Shown one piece after another: positions 1-7,347 of a stretch of DNA of 33,840 nt. Numbering within the stretch: position 1 is the stretch's first letter; each line of letters begins with the position of its first letter. A program made the position numbers and the translations under genes. The notes beneath the pieces were generated by a model, which worked only from the letters and a program-made list of their open reading frames with translations, searched no databases and was not told the DNA's origin. This stretch comes from Phycisphaerae bacterium (GTDB lineage Bacteria > Planctomycetota > Phycisphaerae > Sedimentisphaerales > Anaerobacaceae): assembly GCA_003553245.1 (NCBI GenBank), contig PWDX01000017.1, positions 1-33,840 of the forward strand, read 5' to 3'.

Positions 1-163
1 AGATTTTTATCGCCACATATGTCTCTGCGCTGCTGAGTCGAAATCGCCGCTTCAAAAAAGACCACTGGCCAGGGTCTTGGATCGGGCATATTATTTCACC
101 GGCAGTTCGCTTCATTGGGGCCTGCCGACGATATGAAAAAACCATCGTAAAATCAGCCTGCAT
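1..163 (-). CDS. Possible N-terminus of an unrecognised protein leaving the window (weak)
   Basis: The minus strand has an ATG at 163-161 preceded by a good Shine-Dalgarno sequence (CAGGAG at 175-170, six bases away). The frame stays open for 54 codons to the edge, starting MQADFTMVFSYRR. No domain is recognised. It overlaps the plus-strand open frame at 3-332 and at most one of the two is likely to be real. The ribosome binding site favours this one; the length of open frame favours the other. Confidence 0.25.
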   Translation of the reverse strand, partial: MQADFTMVFSYRRQAPMKRTAGEIICPIQDPGQWSFLKRRFRLSSAETYVAIKI

Positions 164-332
164 CGATTGCTCCTGTGACCGCATCACGGCACCAAAAAGA
201 ATATCATTTGACGCTGGTTATTTTACCATGGGATTCGGGCAAAAATCATATCACCGTAATATCACCAAGAAGGCCAAAAAAGCCAAAAAATCAAAAAAAA
301 TAAAAAAGCAGAAATCTTTGTTTTTAAGCTAA
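3..332 (+). CDS. Possible C-terminal end of an unrecognised Lys-rich protein (weak)
   Basis: Frame 3 is open from the left edge for 109 codons and stops at TAA 330-332. No family is recognised. The last third is very lysine-rich (KKAKKAKKSKKIKKQK), and the middle has a small Cys group (ACIDCSCD). The A-rich tail resembles low-complexity noncoding DNA found elsewhere in the window, and a competing minus-strand start exists at 163. It lies on the inner side of the tRNA-Arg remnant at 380-424, so it could be cargo of an integrated element. An open run of this length can arise by chance. Confidence 0.25.
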   Translation: MFIATYVSALLSRNRRFKKDHWPGSWIGHIISPAVRFIGACRRYEKTIVKSACIDCSCDRITAPKRISFDAGYFTMGFGQKSYHRNITKKAKKAKKSKKIKKQKSLFLS

Positions 333-379
333 AAATGCGGATTTAGTGCTTGACAGGGGGTAAAAAAATGCGGACATCA

Positions 380-424
380 GGACTTCGAATCCGAAGGTTG
401 GAGGTTCGAGTCCTCCCGGGCGTA
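380..424 (+). other. tRNA-Arg(UCG) 3' fragment, attachment-site scar
   Basis: These 45 bases fit the 3' part of a tRNA: last three bases of the 5' anticodon strand (GGA), loop CTTCGAA with anticodon TCG at 384-386, 3' anticodon strand TCCGA, variable AGGTT, a perfect T arm (GGAGG-TTCGAGT-CCTCC), 3' acceptor strand CGGGCGT and discriminator A. The matching 5' acceptor strand, D arm and outer anticodon-stem bases are absent, so no cloverleaf can form. A copy beginning inside the anticodon stem and ending at the tRNA 3' end is the usual product of tyrosine-recombinase integration into a tRNA gene. In that model the intact tRNA-Arg lies to the left of the window. Confidence 0.8.
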
Positions 425-436
425 TTCTTAAATCTT

Positions 437-471
437 TGGCCAGCAAGAGTTTATGCTTGCTGGCCATTTTT
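437..471 (+). terminator. Rho-independent terminator downstream of the tRNA remnant
   Basis: A perfect 11-bp stem (TGGCCAGCAAG, 437-447, with CTTGCTGGCCA, 456-466) closes an 8-base loop and is followed by TTTTT. It sits 12 bases after the tRNA 3' end, as expected for the terminator of the original tRNA gene. Confidence 0.85.
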
Positions 472-480
472 ATTCCTGCT

Positions 481-684
481 TCAAAAAGGCCGGTTTAACA
501 GCATTGCAACAGAATCTGGCTTTGGCCACGCATCAAAAACGGCAATGGCGCGGTCAACTATGTTGTTGCTTACAGCCAGATAAAATTTTCTGGTGGTTTG
601 AAATTCTGAATGGCCGGTAAACTCACTCAAGAACCATCTGCCGGAAGCTGAACTTAGAGGTAAGTTTTGCGCGTTTTGAACAGG
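481..684 (-). pseudogene. Decayed C-terminus of a tyrosine recombinase/integrase
   Basis: Reading the minus strand from 684 gives VQNAQNLP, a short degenerate stretch, then SEFTGHSEFQTTRKFYLAV followed by SNNIVDRAIAVFDAW and a TGA stop at 483-481. GHSxxxTTxxxYLAV is the end of the catalytic domain of tyrosine recombinases; His of GHS and the Tyr of KFY match the catalytic His and the nucleophile. AQNLP upstream also fits the family, but the spacer between them is too long and off-pattern, and a TAA at 687-685 closes the frame. The N-terminal domain and the Arg of the active site are not found, so this is a remnant. It lies 57 bases from the tRNA-Arg fragment, which supports an old tRNA-targeted integration event. 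Confidence 0.7.
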
Positions 685-693
685 TTATCCACC

Positions 694-1077
694 GTAATGA
701 AGTTTCTGTCTGCATGCTTATACAACCTGTTAAGCCTCAAAAACGGCGATTAAGTAAAAACCTTACTGTCTTTTAGTATTTCCCTGAAGCTAACTTTTCT
801 GCCATAAGTCCCTTTTTTACAGGCATTTACATAATCCCCTGTGGGCGAGGTATGCATTTTTTTGCCTTTTGAGCAGCTAAATCAAAGCATTTCATACTAA
901 AACGATGTTATTTACAAGGTCCCGCCGCGCTGAAGACCAAAGTTATTAACAAGTTATCCACAATCGCATGGCCGTGATGAAAACCCATTGACGACAAGGG
1001 TTTACTGTTGAAATAATCCTTTACATCAGGCTGAATTTGACATAGAAAATAGGCTGGATTTTTTGAAAGGGTAAATT
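694..1077. other. Intergenic region with DnaA-box-like 9-mers
   Basis: No convincing gene is seen. A 35-codon minus-strand ORF (857-750, ATG with AAAAGG seven bases upstream) is possible but unsupported. The stretch holds a perfect DnaA box (TTATCCACA, 954-962) and a one-mismatch copy (TTATTTACA, 908-916). Another one-mismatch copy lies just outside, within the recombinase remnant (TTATCCACC, 685-693). The ribosome binding site of the next gene (AAAGGG) is at 1066-1071. Confidence 0.4.
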
Positions 1078-2022
1078 ATGGCAGAAAAACTGATACAAGT
1101 AGGTGAATCAATACACGCGTCCATACCGGCGCCCGGAAAAGCGATGCGGCAGCTAATCGACCTGGGACAGGGAGCTTATGAGAACTCCTCAGAGCCGCTG
1201 GACTACATAATATCGCTTATCGAGTCCCAGGCCGAGGACGGCGCCGACTATATCGCTGTAAATGTTGACAGTTTCGGCGAGTCGGATCCAGGGCTGGCCG
1301 GCAAACTTATGAAAGAGTATGTTCGACTGGTGCGCAAATTCGGCAAAGGTGTGCCCGCCTGCATCGATAGCAGTGACGATGAAGTCCTCATCGCCGGGCT
1401 AAAAGAATGGTACGGTACAGAACAGCAAGTCAAACAGCCTCTGCTGAACTCCATAAAAACCTATAACGCCGACCGGCTGCTGCCGCTGAAAAAAGATTAC
1501 GACTACGCTTTCATCGGTCTGCTTGTAAGTGAGGAAAAATCCGCTGAGCCGCCGAGTGTCCGGCAGCTTGTAAATATCGCCGAGCGGATATTCGAAAAAG
1601 CTGTTGACGGATATGGCTTCAAACCCGATGAAATCTTTTTTGACTCGACAGTCTTTCCGCTGGCAATAGATATGCCGATGGAGCCGGACACCCCGGGCTA
1701 TACATATCGAGCTTTCCAAACGATAAAAACCATAAAAAGCCACCCGCGATTAAAACAGTGCCACTGCTCACTGGGCATAAGCAACTGCGCACGCGATCTG
1801 CCGGCCAGGCGAATCGGAATATGCCGGGCGTATGTCGCTAAGGCGATGGAGTACGGGCTGGACGCGGCCATAGTGAATGTAAACCACAAATACGGCCAGA
1901 AAGAGCCTGATACTAAACTGCTGGAACTGATAGACGCATACGCGCAAATGGACGGCTCTGCCGAGAAAATGACCCGCGCTATGGCGTTGATGGGCCAATT
2001 CTGTCAGCAAAGCAAAAAATGA
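1078..2022 (+). CDS. Pterin-binding (methyltetrahydrofolate:corrinoid methyltransferase-like) protein
   Basis: The 314-residue protein matches the pterin-binding TIM-barrel family that includes dihydropteroate synthase, the MetH folate domain and the acetogen methyltransferase AcsE. The strand motifs are in order: VGESIHAS (8-15), DYIAVNVDS (57-65), ACIDSSD (94-100), PLLNSIK (121-127) and IFFDSTVFPL (186-195). The family binds a reduced folate and moves its methyl group to a corrinoid protein. No corrinoid protein, CO dehydrogenase or other Wood-Ljungdahl gene is visible nearby, so the acceptor is unknown. ATG start with AAAGGG upstream. It stands alone after the accessory scar. The family call is firm, the AcsE reaction is inferred. 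Confidence 0.75.
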   Translation: MAEKLIQVGESIHASIPAPGKAMRQLIDLGQGAYENSSEPLDYIISLIESQAEDGADYIAVNVDSFGESDPGLAGKLMKEYVRLVRKFGKGVPACIDSSDDEVLIAGLKEWYGTEQQVKQPLLNSIKTYNADRLLPLKKDYDYAFIGLLVSEEKSAEPPSVRQLVNIAERIFEKAVDGYGFKPDEIFFDSTVFPLAIDMPMEPDTPGYTYRAFQTIKTIKSHPRLKQCHCSLGISNCARDLPARRIGICRAYVAKAMEYGLDAAIVNVNHKYGQKEPDTKLLELIDAYAQMDGSAEKMTRAMALMGQFCQQSKK

Positions 2023-2122
2023 TGAATTTCTCCCTCTTTTATCCTTGTCGCCGCCACGGGTTTGTGATAAATAAAAAACCAGCGAGCAACCATTTTTCCT
2101 TAATTCATGAAAGGTAAGGCAG

Positions 2123-2563
2123 ATGGACGCCGAACAAAAAGAAAACCAGCCCCAGCAGGATCAACCTCAAAACGAAAGCGCACAGCAACAGCCGGAACAG
2201 TCGCAGGCAGCCTCTAAGCAAGAACAGGCCCAGCCGGAGCAAGCCCTGACCTCTGAAGCGAAGAATATGGCGATGCTCTGCCATATACTCGGTCTGGTCG
2301 GGATTCTCGGGCCGCTTATCGCCTGGATAATCGTAAAGGACAAGCACCCCTTTGTTGACAGCGAAGGTAAAGAAGCGATCAACTTCCAGATTTCAATGCT
2401 GATATACTGGTTCATTGCCGGTCTGCTGACAGTAGTGGCAATAGGTGTGATACTTATGCCGGTGTTGCTGTTGCTGAACTTAATCTTCGTGATACTGGCG
2501 GCCGTATCGGCAAGCGGGGGCAAGCCCTACCGCTACCCGATTGCCATTCGTTTTATAAAGTGA
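2123..2563 (+). CDS. DUF4870 domain membrane protein
   Basis: A 146-residue protein with a Gln/Glu-rich soluble N-terminus (1-45) followed by the DUF4870 pattern: a hydrophobic helix at about 51-71, the signature HPFVDSEGKEAINFQ (75-89), and a long hydrophobic region (91-127) that probably forms two helices. The short C-terminus ends PYRYPIAIRFIK. DUF4870 proteins are small Tic20-like membrane proteins without an assigned biochemical role. ATG start with an AAGG-type site upstream. Located between the methyltransferase-like gene and smpB. Confidence 0.85.
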   Translation: MDAEQKENQPQQDQPQNESAQQQPEQSQAASKQEQAQPEQALTSEAKNMAMLCHILGLVGILGPLIAWIIVKDKHPFVDSEGKEAINFQISMLIYWFIAGLLTVVAIGVILMPVLLLLNLIFVILAAVSASGGKPYRYPIAIRFIK

Positions 2564-2613
2564 GTTTCTGTAATCTTGCAAAATCCGTCGGTCGCGGCTA
2601 TGATGTCCGCTAA

Positions 2614-3099
2614 ATGGCGGCAAAGAAAGACAAACAGGACAAAAGCTCTCAAAAGGCCGTAAACAAAAAGGCCTACTTTAATTTCGAGCTTATCGAAAAA
2701 TACGAAGCGGGTATCGTGCTTACCGGCAGCGAGGTAAAATCGCTGCGCAACGGCAATGCCGACCTGCACGGCTCATACGCCCGCATCGAGCAGGACCATT
2801 GTGCTCTTCTGGCCGCGACAATCGCCCCATACGATAAAGCATCACCGACCCGCCAGCACGATCCGACCAGAAAACGGAAGTTGCTGCTGCACAAGGCTGA
2901 GTTGCGGAAGCTCCGCTCTAAGCTCGAACAGAGGGGTTTTACGCTCGTACCTTTACGGATATACTTCAACAATCGAGGCCTGGCAAAAGTCGAAATCGCA
3001 CTTGCCAGAGGAAAGAAGCAATACGACAAACGAGATACAATAGCTAAAAAACAGCAGAAACGCGACATCGACAGGCAGTTAAAAAAATACAAACGATAA
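2614..3099 (+). CDS. smpB: SsrA-binding protein SmpB
   Basis: SmpB binds tmRNA and the ribosome and is needed for trans-translation, which frees ribosomes stalled on broken messages. The 161-residue protein shows the family core: NKKAYFNFELIEKYEAGIVL, TGSEVKSLRNGNADL, SYARI, the HDPTRKRKLLLHK stretch, the KLEQRGFTLVPLRIYFNN segment and GLAKVEIALARGKKQYDKR. It ends in the usual basic tail (KKQQKRDIDRQLKKYKR) that occupies the empty mRNA channel. No Shine-Dalgarno is obvious before the ATG. First of a same-strand series running through DUF1844, trpC, tauE-like and mauE-like genes. No tmRNA gene was recognised in the window. Confidence 0.95.
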   Translation: MAAKKDKQDKSSQKAVNKKAYFNFELIEKYEAGIVLTGSEVKSLRNGNADLHGSYARIEQDHCALLAATIAPYDKASPTRQHDPTRKRKLLLHKAELRKLRSKLEQRGFTLVPLRIYFNNRGLAKVEIALARGKKQYDKRDTIAKKQQKRDIDRQLKKYKR

Positions 3100-3122
3100 C
3101 CGCGACCGAAAGGAGTCTCAAA

Positions 3123-3509
3123 ATGGCCGAAAACGAAAAATCCGAAAAAAAACTGATTATCGATGAGGACTGGAAAAAACAGGCCCAGCAGGAAAAGCAA
3201 AAGCTCGCAAACGAAGCGCAAAAAGACCAGAAACAGGCTCAACCTGAAGAACAAGGAAAACAACCTCTGCCGCCGGCTAATTTCCATTCTCTGGCCAGCA
3301 TGCTTGCAACACAGGCGTTTTATGCGATGGGCCTGCTTCAGCTCGAAGGTCAGGAGCCAGTAAAAGACCTTAATATGGCAAAATATAACATCGATCTGCT
3401 TGAAGTGCTGCAGGAAAAAACCAAGGGCAATCTCTCCGACGAAGAGTCCAAGGCTCTGGAAGACACTCTTTCCCAGCTTAAAATGGCATATGTTAAAATA
3501 GCCGGATAA
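3123..3509 (+). CDS. DUF1844 family protein
   Basis: A 128-residue soluble protein. The first half is a charged Lys/Glu/Gln-rich region (1-55) likely to be disordered or coiled coil. The second half is the DUF1844 domain: FHSLASMLATQAFYAMGLL, then DLNMAKYNIDLLEVLQEKTKGNL and an amphipathic helix to the end. The family is common in Planctomycetes and other Gram-negatives and its function is unknown. A strong ribosome binding site (AAAGGAG) precedes the ATG. It sits 23 bases after smpB and 12 bases before trpC, so co-transcription is likely. Confidence 0.85.
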   Translation: MAENEKSEKKLIIDEDWKKQAQQEKQKLANEAQKDQKQAQPEEQGKQPLPPANFHSLASMLATQAFYAMGLLQLEGQEPVKDLNMAKYNIDLLEVLQEKTKGNLSDEESKALEDTLSQLKMAYVKIAG

Positions 3510-3521
3510 TGGGTTCTTACA

Positions 3522-4328
3522 GTGCAGACAATACTGCAAACTATAATAGAGAACAAACAACGGGAACTACAGCATCTAAAGCCCAAAACGAGCATAGAGC
3601 AGTTCCGCGAGAAAATCGCGCAGATGCCTCGCTGCCGAAACTTCTACCAGGCCGTAACAAAAAAGAACCCTCGCGCGATTAATGTCATCGCCGAAATCAA
3701 AAAGGCCTCGCCCTCGGCTGGTATTATCCGCGCGGACTTCGATCCGGTCGAAATCGCCAAAATCTATCAGGACTGCGGCGCCGACGCCATAAGCGTTTTA
3801 ACCGACGAAAAATACTTCCACGGCCGACTCGAATATATCCAACAGGTCAAACAGGCGGTAAATTTACCCATACTTCGCAAAGACTTCATTATCGACCCGT
3901 GGCAGATTTACGAAGCCCGCGCCGCCGGAGCCGACGCGATTTTGCTAATTGCCGAAGCCCTAAAGCCCGGCGAGCTTATGGATATGATTATAACAGCTTC
4001 AGAGCTTACGCTGACAGTGTTACTGGAAGTCCACGAGGCCGACTCGCTGCTGGCGGTGCGCAGTCTGATCGATTTTCCCAAGAGCGGCTCAACGATACTC
4101 GGCATTAACAACCGCAATTTGAAAACTATGGAGGTTGACCTTAAAACCACCGCAAGGTTGATTGAACTTCTCGAGGAAAAAAAGCCGGTCGTTACAGAAA
4201 GCGGAATACGAAACCATCGCGATGTAAACAAAATGAAGAGATTCGGCGTATCTGCTATACTGATAGGCCAGAGTCTATGTCAACAACAGGACATCAAAGA
4301 AAAATTTACAGAACTTTTCGAGATATGA
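3522..4328 (+). CDS. trpC: Indole-3-glycerol phosphate synthase
   Basis: TrpC closes the indole ring of tryptophan, converting CdRP to indole-3-glycerol phosphate. The 268-residue single-domain protein has the family motifs: VIAEIKKASPSAG (55-67, with the active-site Glu and Lys), a Lys in LRKDFIIDPWQI (118-129), EARAAGADAILLI, LLEVH, GINNRNL and ESGI near the end. It is not fused to TrpF. The start is GTG at 3522 with a poor ribosome binding site; it places the N-terminal helix (TILQTIIENKQREL) at normal length. No other trp genes are in the window. The stop overlaps the next gene's start as ATGA. Confidence 0.95.
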   Translation: MQTILQTIIENKQRELQHLKPKTSIEQFREKIAQMPRCRNFYQAVTKKNPRAINVIAEIKKASPSAGIIRADFDPVEIAKIYQDCGADAISVLTDEKYFHGRLEYIQQVKQAVNLPILRKDFIIDPWQIYEARAAGADAILLIAEALKPGELMDMIITASELTLTVLLEVHEADSLLAVRSLIDFPKSGSTILGINNRNLKTMEVDLKTTARLIELLEEKKPVVTESGIRNHRDVNKMKRFGVSAILIGQSLCQQQDIKEKFTELFEI

Positions 4329-4693
4329 AAATGCAGACCATAATTTTATGCATTTTGATTGGCCTGATGGCCGGGATCCTCAGCGGATTGATAGGAATCG
4401 GCGGGGCGACGATTATAATACCGGCTCTGGTCTTTATTTTCGGATTTTCGCAGCATATAGCCCAGGGAACGACCCTTGGGCTGATGGTGCCGCCGATAGG
4501 ACTGCTGGCCGCATATACATATTACAAAGAAGGCTTTGTTGACATAAAAATAGCCGCGCTGATATGCCTGGGGTTTTTCATAGGGGGGCTTATCGGGGCG
4601 AATATCGCGATAGGAATACCCGAAGAACACCTGAAAAAATTGTTTGGCGGATTTTTGCTGTTGGTAGCCCTTAGAATGATTTTCTCAAAATAA
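4325..4693 (+). CDS. Half-size TauE/SafE (TSUP) family membrane protein
   Basis: The start is set at ATG 4325, which overlaps the trpC stop (ATGA) and gives 122 residues; an upstream in-frame start at 4277 would intrude into trpC. The protein has four predicted membrane helices and the TSUP repeat signature GILSGLIGIGGATIIIPAL, then GTTLGLMVPPIG. Full-length TauE/SafE sulfite or organosulfonate exporters have two such repeats and about 250 residues. One-repeat members are known and presumably dimerise. The substrate cannot be read from sequence. The next gene is a membrane thioredoxin-like protein, so a link to sulfur or redox handling is possible but inferred. Confidence 0.8.
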   Translation: MKMQTIILCILIGLMAGILSGLIGIGGATIIIPALVFIFGFSQHIAQGTTLGLMVPPIGLLAAYTYYKEGFVDIKIAALICLGFFIGGLIGANIAIGIPEEHLKKLFGGFLLLVALRMIFSK

Positions 4694-4706
4694 CAAAGTA
4701 AAAGCA

Positions 4707-5702
4707 ATGAATACAACCGACAACAGAAAATTCAACGCAATGGATATTATCCTGAAAATTCTGGCAGTTATCCTGCTGGTCTCTGCGGTGCTAAAAGGCT
4801 GGGAGCTGCTGACGCTGCCGATGGCAGAAATTGACATTTGGAGTAATCGCCCGTTTCAGATTTTCGTTGTTCAATTCGAAATCGCGCTGGGAATCTGGCT
4901 TATTTCGGGAATGTTTAAAAAAGCCGCCTGGGTTGCCGCACTGGGCTGTTTTACCGTATTTAGCGTTATGACTGTTTACCTGGGGCTTACAGGCGCCGCT
5001 TCCTGCGGATGCTTCGGGCCGGTAAAGGTCAACCCCTGGATAACGCTTTTTGTAATTGATGTGCCCGCTGTTATATTTTTGCTGATTTTCAGGCCTAAGC
5101 TCGATATATTCCGAGACGGCATGAACATTAAATCCCTGATAAATTACTTCCTGTTCCCGCTGCCCTCGCTGAAGAAATTCCTGGCATACGCCATACCGGG
5201 CGTTGTCATAATCGCCGCCTCGACCGGTGTCCTTATACTGAATGAGCCGCCGGAAGAGACCGATGACTACATCGTGCTGCGTCCGCAAAACTGGCCGGGG
5301 CAAGAGCTGCCGATACTTGATAATATCGACCTTGGCGGCGAGCTTCAAACCGGCAACTGGTTCGCGCTTCTCTATGACCACACCTGCACTGAATGTCCTC
5401 CGGCGATTGAACGAGTCGAGCAAATGGCCATAGAGCTTCAGGGAAACGAGGAATTTCTGCGATTTGCCTTTATAGAAATACCTCATGAAAAACAATACGG
5501 CCCGGCCGATTATGTTCCGCAGGCTGCACAGGACCTGTCGCTGATGGCTCAGCTTGACAATGTGCGAGACTGGATAGTCCTGACCCCGACAGCGGTTCTT
5601 ATGTCAGAAGGACAGGTAAAAGACACCTGGCCCGGCGAGTCCCCAACTGTTGATGAACTGCTCGAAGATATTTACGGTGGAAACATTCCCGGATTTCCAT
5701 AA
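4707..5702 (+). CDS. MauE/DoxX-like membrane protein with C-terminal thioredoxin-like domain
   Basis: The 331-residue protein begins with a four-helix MauE/DoxX-type membrane domain (about 12-130) carrying CGCFG at 100-104, a motif typical of the MauE group. A further membrane helix at about 158-178 leads to a soluble domain outside the cytoplasm. That domain holds CTEC at 227-230 after NWFALLYDHT, placed like the CxxC of thioredoxins. MauE-type proteins are thought to act in disulfide chemistry outside the cytoplasm; here the electron-passing membrane part and a thiol domain appear fused. It ends 17 bases before the convergent nadB stop with no visible terminator between them. Confidence 0.75.
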   Translation: MNTTDNRKFNAMDIILKILAVILLVSAVLKGWELLTLPMAEIDIWSNRPFQIFVVQFEIALGIWLISGMFKKAAWVAALGCFTVFSVMTVYLGLTGAASCGCFGPVKVNPWITLFVIDVPAVIFLLIFRPKLDIFRDGMNIKSLINYFLFPLPSLKKFLAYAIPGVVIIAASTGVLILNEPPEETDDYIVLRPQNWPGQELPILDNIDLGGELQTGNWFALLYDHTCTECPPAIERVEQMAIELQGNEEFLRFAFIEIPHEKQYGPADYVPQAAQDLSLMAQLDNVRDWIVLTPTAVLMSEGQVKDTWPGESPTVDELLEDIYGGNIPGFP

Positions 5703-5719
5703 TAGAAACCCGATATAAT

Positions 5720-7330
5720 CTAGTCTCTGCTGATTTCTATGTGTTTTTGGAATTGGCTGGATTTTTCGGGATAATCCTGACGAAAATGTACGCCGCGTGA
5801 TTCTTTCCTCTGCTGTGCCGCTGTTGCCATCAGCATAGCCAGCGTAAGCATATTCTGGCACTGCCAGCCGTCGGGCCTGGCAAAAATCTTATCCATCACA
5901 TAACGCTGCCAGAAACGGATTATCTCCTGTGCCTCGGCCAGCGGTTTTTCCCTGCGAGTAATGCCCACATTCCGCCACATAAGTGCTCGCAGCGAGTTCT
6001 TGACATCCGAAATATCCAGACGAGTCCGGTCGGATGACGGTATGTTGTATTCTATAGGCGGAATTTTTGTCCGTGTAGCCGCGGCTGATTCGGCGTTTTG
6101 GGCCGCTGACTGACCGGCGATTTTGCCGAAAACAAGTCCCTCCAGCAGAGAATTGCTCCCCAGTCGATTAGCCCCGTGAAGTCCCGTAGAAGCTACCTCT
6201 CCGCAGGCGTAAAAATTCCTGATATTTGTACCCGCAGAGGAGTCGGTCTTTACGCCGCCTATCATATAGTGAGCCGACGGACGCACCGGGATAAGCTCTG
6301 TAGAAGTATCAATATCGAAAGACTCGCATATTTCACTGATTCGTGGAAAACGCTTTGTCAGAAACTGCTTATCAAAATGTCTCACATCCAGATAAACATG
6401 CGTTGAGCCTGTCTTGAGCATCTGCGAAAGTATAGCCCTGCTGACAACATCACGAGGCGCAAGCTCGGCCTTTTCGTGGTATTCTTTCATAAATTCCTCC
6501 GCCTCGGAATCGACCAGTTTCGCTCCTTCGCCGCGAACTGCTTCTGTAATCAGCGCCCTGCTTGCACCGGCGATATAAAGTGTCGTTGGGTGGAACTGCA
6601 TAAACTCCATATCACGCAGCATTGCACCTGCTCTATAGGCCATAGGCAGCCCATCGCCGGTGGCAATTTCGGAGTTTGTAGTCTCACGATACAGCCTGCC
6701 GGCTCCGCCCGTGGCCAGTATCGTTGACCCTGCCCAGATAATCTGTCTGCCCTTTGATCCCTGTCCAATAACGCCCAGGCATTGATTATGATCATCGGTT
6801 ATTAGGTCAATGGCGTAAAATCTCTCAATTATGCGGATGTTCGGATTACTCTTAGCGTATTTTATCATCGTCTCGGCAATAACCCTACCGGTCTCATCAC
6901 CGTGTGCGTGCGCAACGCGAGAATGGCTGTGTCCGCCTTCAATGGTTACAGCTATGTCTTCACCGGAAAGGTCAAACTGAACTCCCCAGTCAAGCAATTG
7001 TCGAACCAGCTCAGGACCCTTGCGGACGACAAGCTCCACAACTTCCGGCTCGCATAAACCGCATCCTGTATTCAGCGTATCTTCGATATGTGACTGGAAA
7101 CTGTCCTGGCTTTTCAGCACCGAAGCGATACCCCCCTGTGCGTCCCAGGTGTTGGATTTCTCAATGTTGTCCTTGCACACCACTATTACCTTGCGGGTTT
7201 GCGCCGCTTCAATTGCCGCACGCAATCCCGCGATACCGGTGCCGATTACAAGACAATCTGTAAAAAGCTGATTTGTCGATATCGAGTCGATATTAACCAG
7301 ATACCGTCTGAACTCTCCCTGGGTGGTCAT
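5720..7330 (-). CDS. nadB: L-aspartate oxidase
   Basis: NadB oxidises L-aspartate to iminoaspartate, the first step of de novo NAD synthesis, using FAD. Motifs: the N-terminal dinucleotide fold VIGTGIAGLRAAIEAA, NTWDAQGGIASVL, GGHSHSRVAHAHGDETGR, ATGGAGRLYRETTN, MEFMQFHPTTLY, GEGAKLVDSE, the basic RDVVSRAI, and HGANRLGSNSLLEGLVFG. About 536 residues, normal for the family. The start is put at ATG 7330 (GGAG 12 bases upstream). A TTG at 7351 that overlaps the upstream lipoprotein stop (TTGA) would add seven residues. nadA and nadC are not seen. Confidence 0.95.
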   Translation of the reverse strand: MTTQGEFRRYLVNIDSISTNQLFTDCLVIGTGIAGLRAAIEAAQTRKVIVVCKDNIEKSNTWDAQGGIASVLKSQDSFQSHIEDTLNTGCGLCEPEVVELVVRKGPELVRQLLDWGVQFDLSGEDIAVTIEGGHSHSRVAHAHGDETGRVIAETMIKYAKSNPNIRIIERFYAIDLITDDHNQCLGVIGQGSKGRQIIWAGSTILATGGAGRLYRETTNSEIATGDGLPMAYRAGAMLRDMEFMQFHPTTLYIAGASRALITEAVRGEGAKLVDSEAEEFMKEYHEKAELAPRDVVSRAILSQMLKTGSTHVYLDVRHFDKQFLTKRFPRISEICESFDIDTSTELIPVRPSAHYMIGGVKTDSSAGTNIRNFYACGEVASTGLHGANRLGSNSLLEGLVFGKIAGQSAAQNAESAAATRTKIPPIEYNIPSSDRTRLDISDVKNSLRALMWRNVGITRREKPLAEAQEIIRFWQRYVMDKIFARPDGWQCQNMLTLAMLMATAAQQRKESRGVHFRQDYPEKSSQFQKHIEISRD

Positions 7331-7347
7331 TATCGTTTCATGCTCCG

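Noticed and set aside
350-424. Complete tRNA-Arg gene
   Set aside because: The 5' acceptor strand should read ACGCCCG; nothing in the preceding 50 bases fits, and no D arm is present.
350-583. 77-codon plus-strand ORF
   Set aside because: It runs through the tRNA-Arg remnant and the terminator hairpin, and its product is low-quality, so it is a chance frame.
750-857. 35-codon minus-strand ORF with a good ribosome binding site
   Set aside because: It is too short and unlike anything recognised to be called a gene; it is only mentioned in the intergenic entry.
2673-3560. 295-codon minus-strand ORF
   Set aside because: It is the shadow of smpB and the DUF1844 gene, both recognisable on the plus strand.
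4791-5495. 234-codon minus-strand ORF
   Set aside because: It is antisense to the MauE-thioredoxin gene, whose frame has clear domains; the antisense product matches nothing I recognise.
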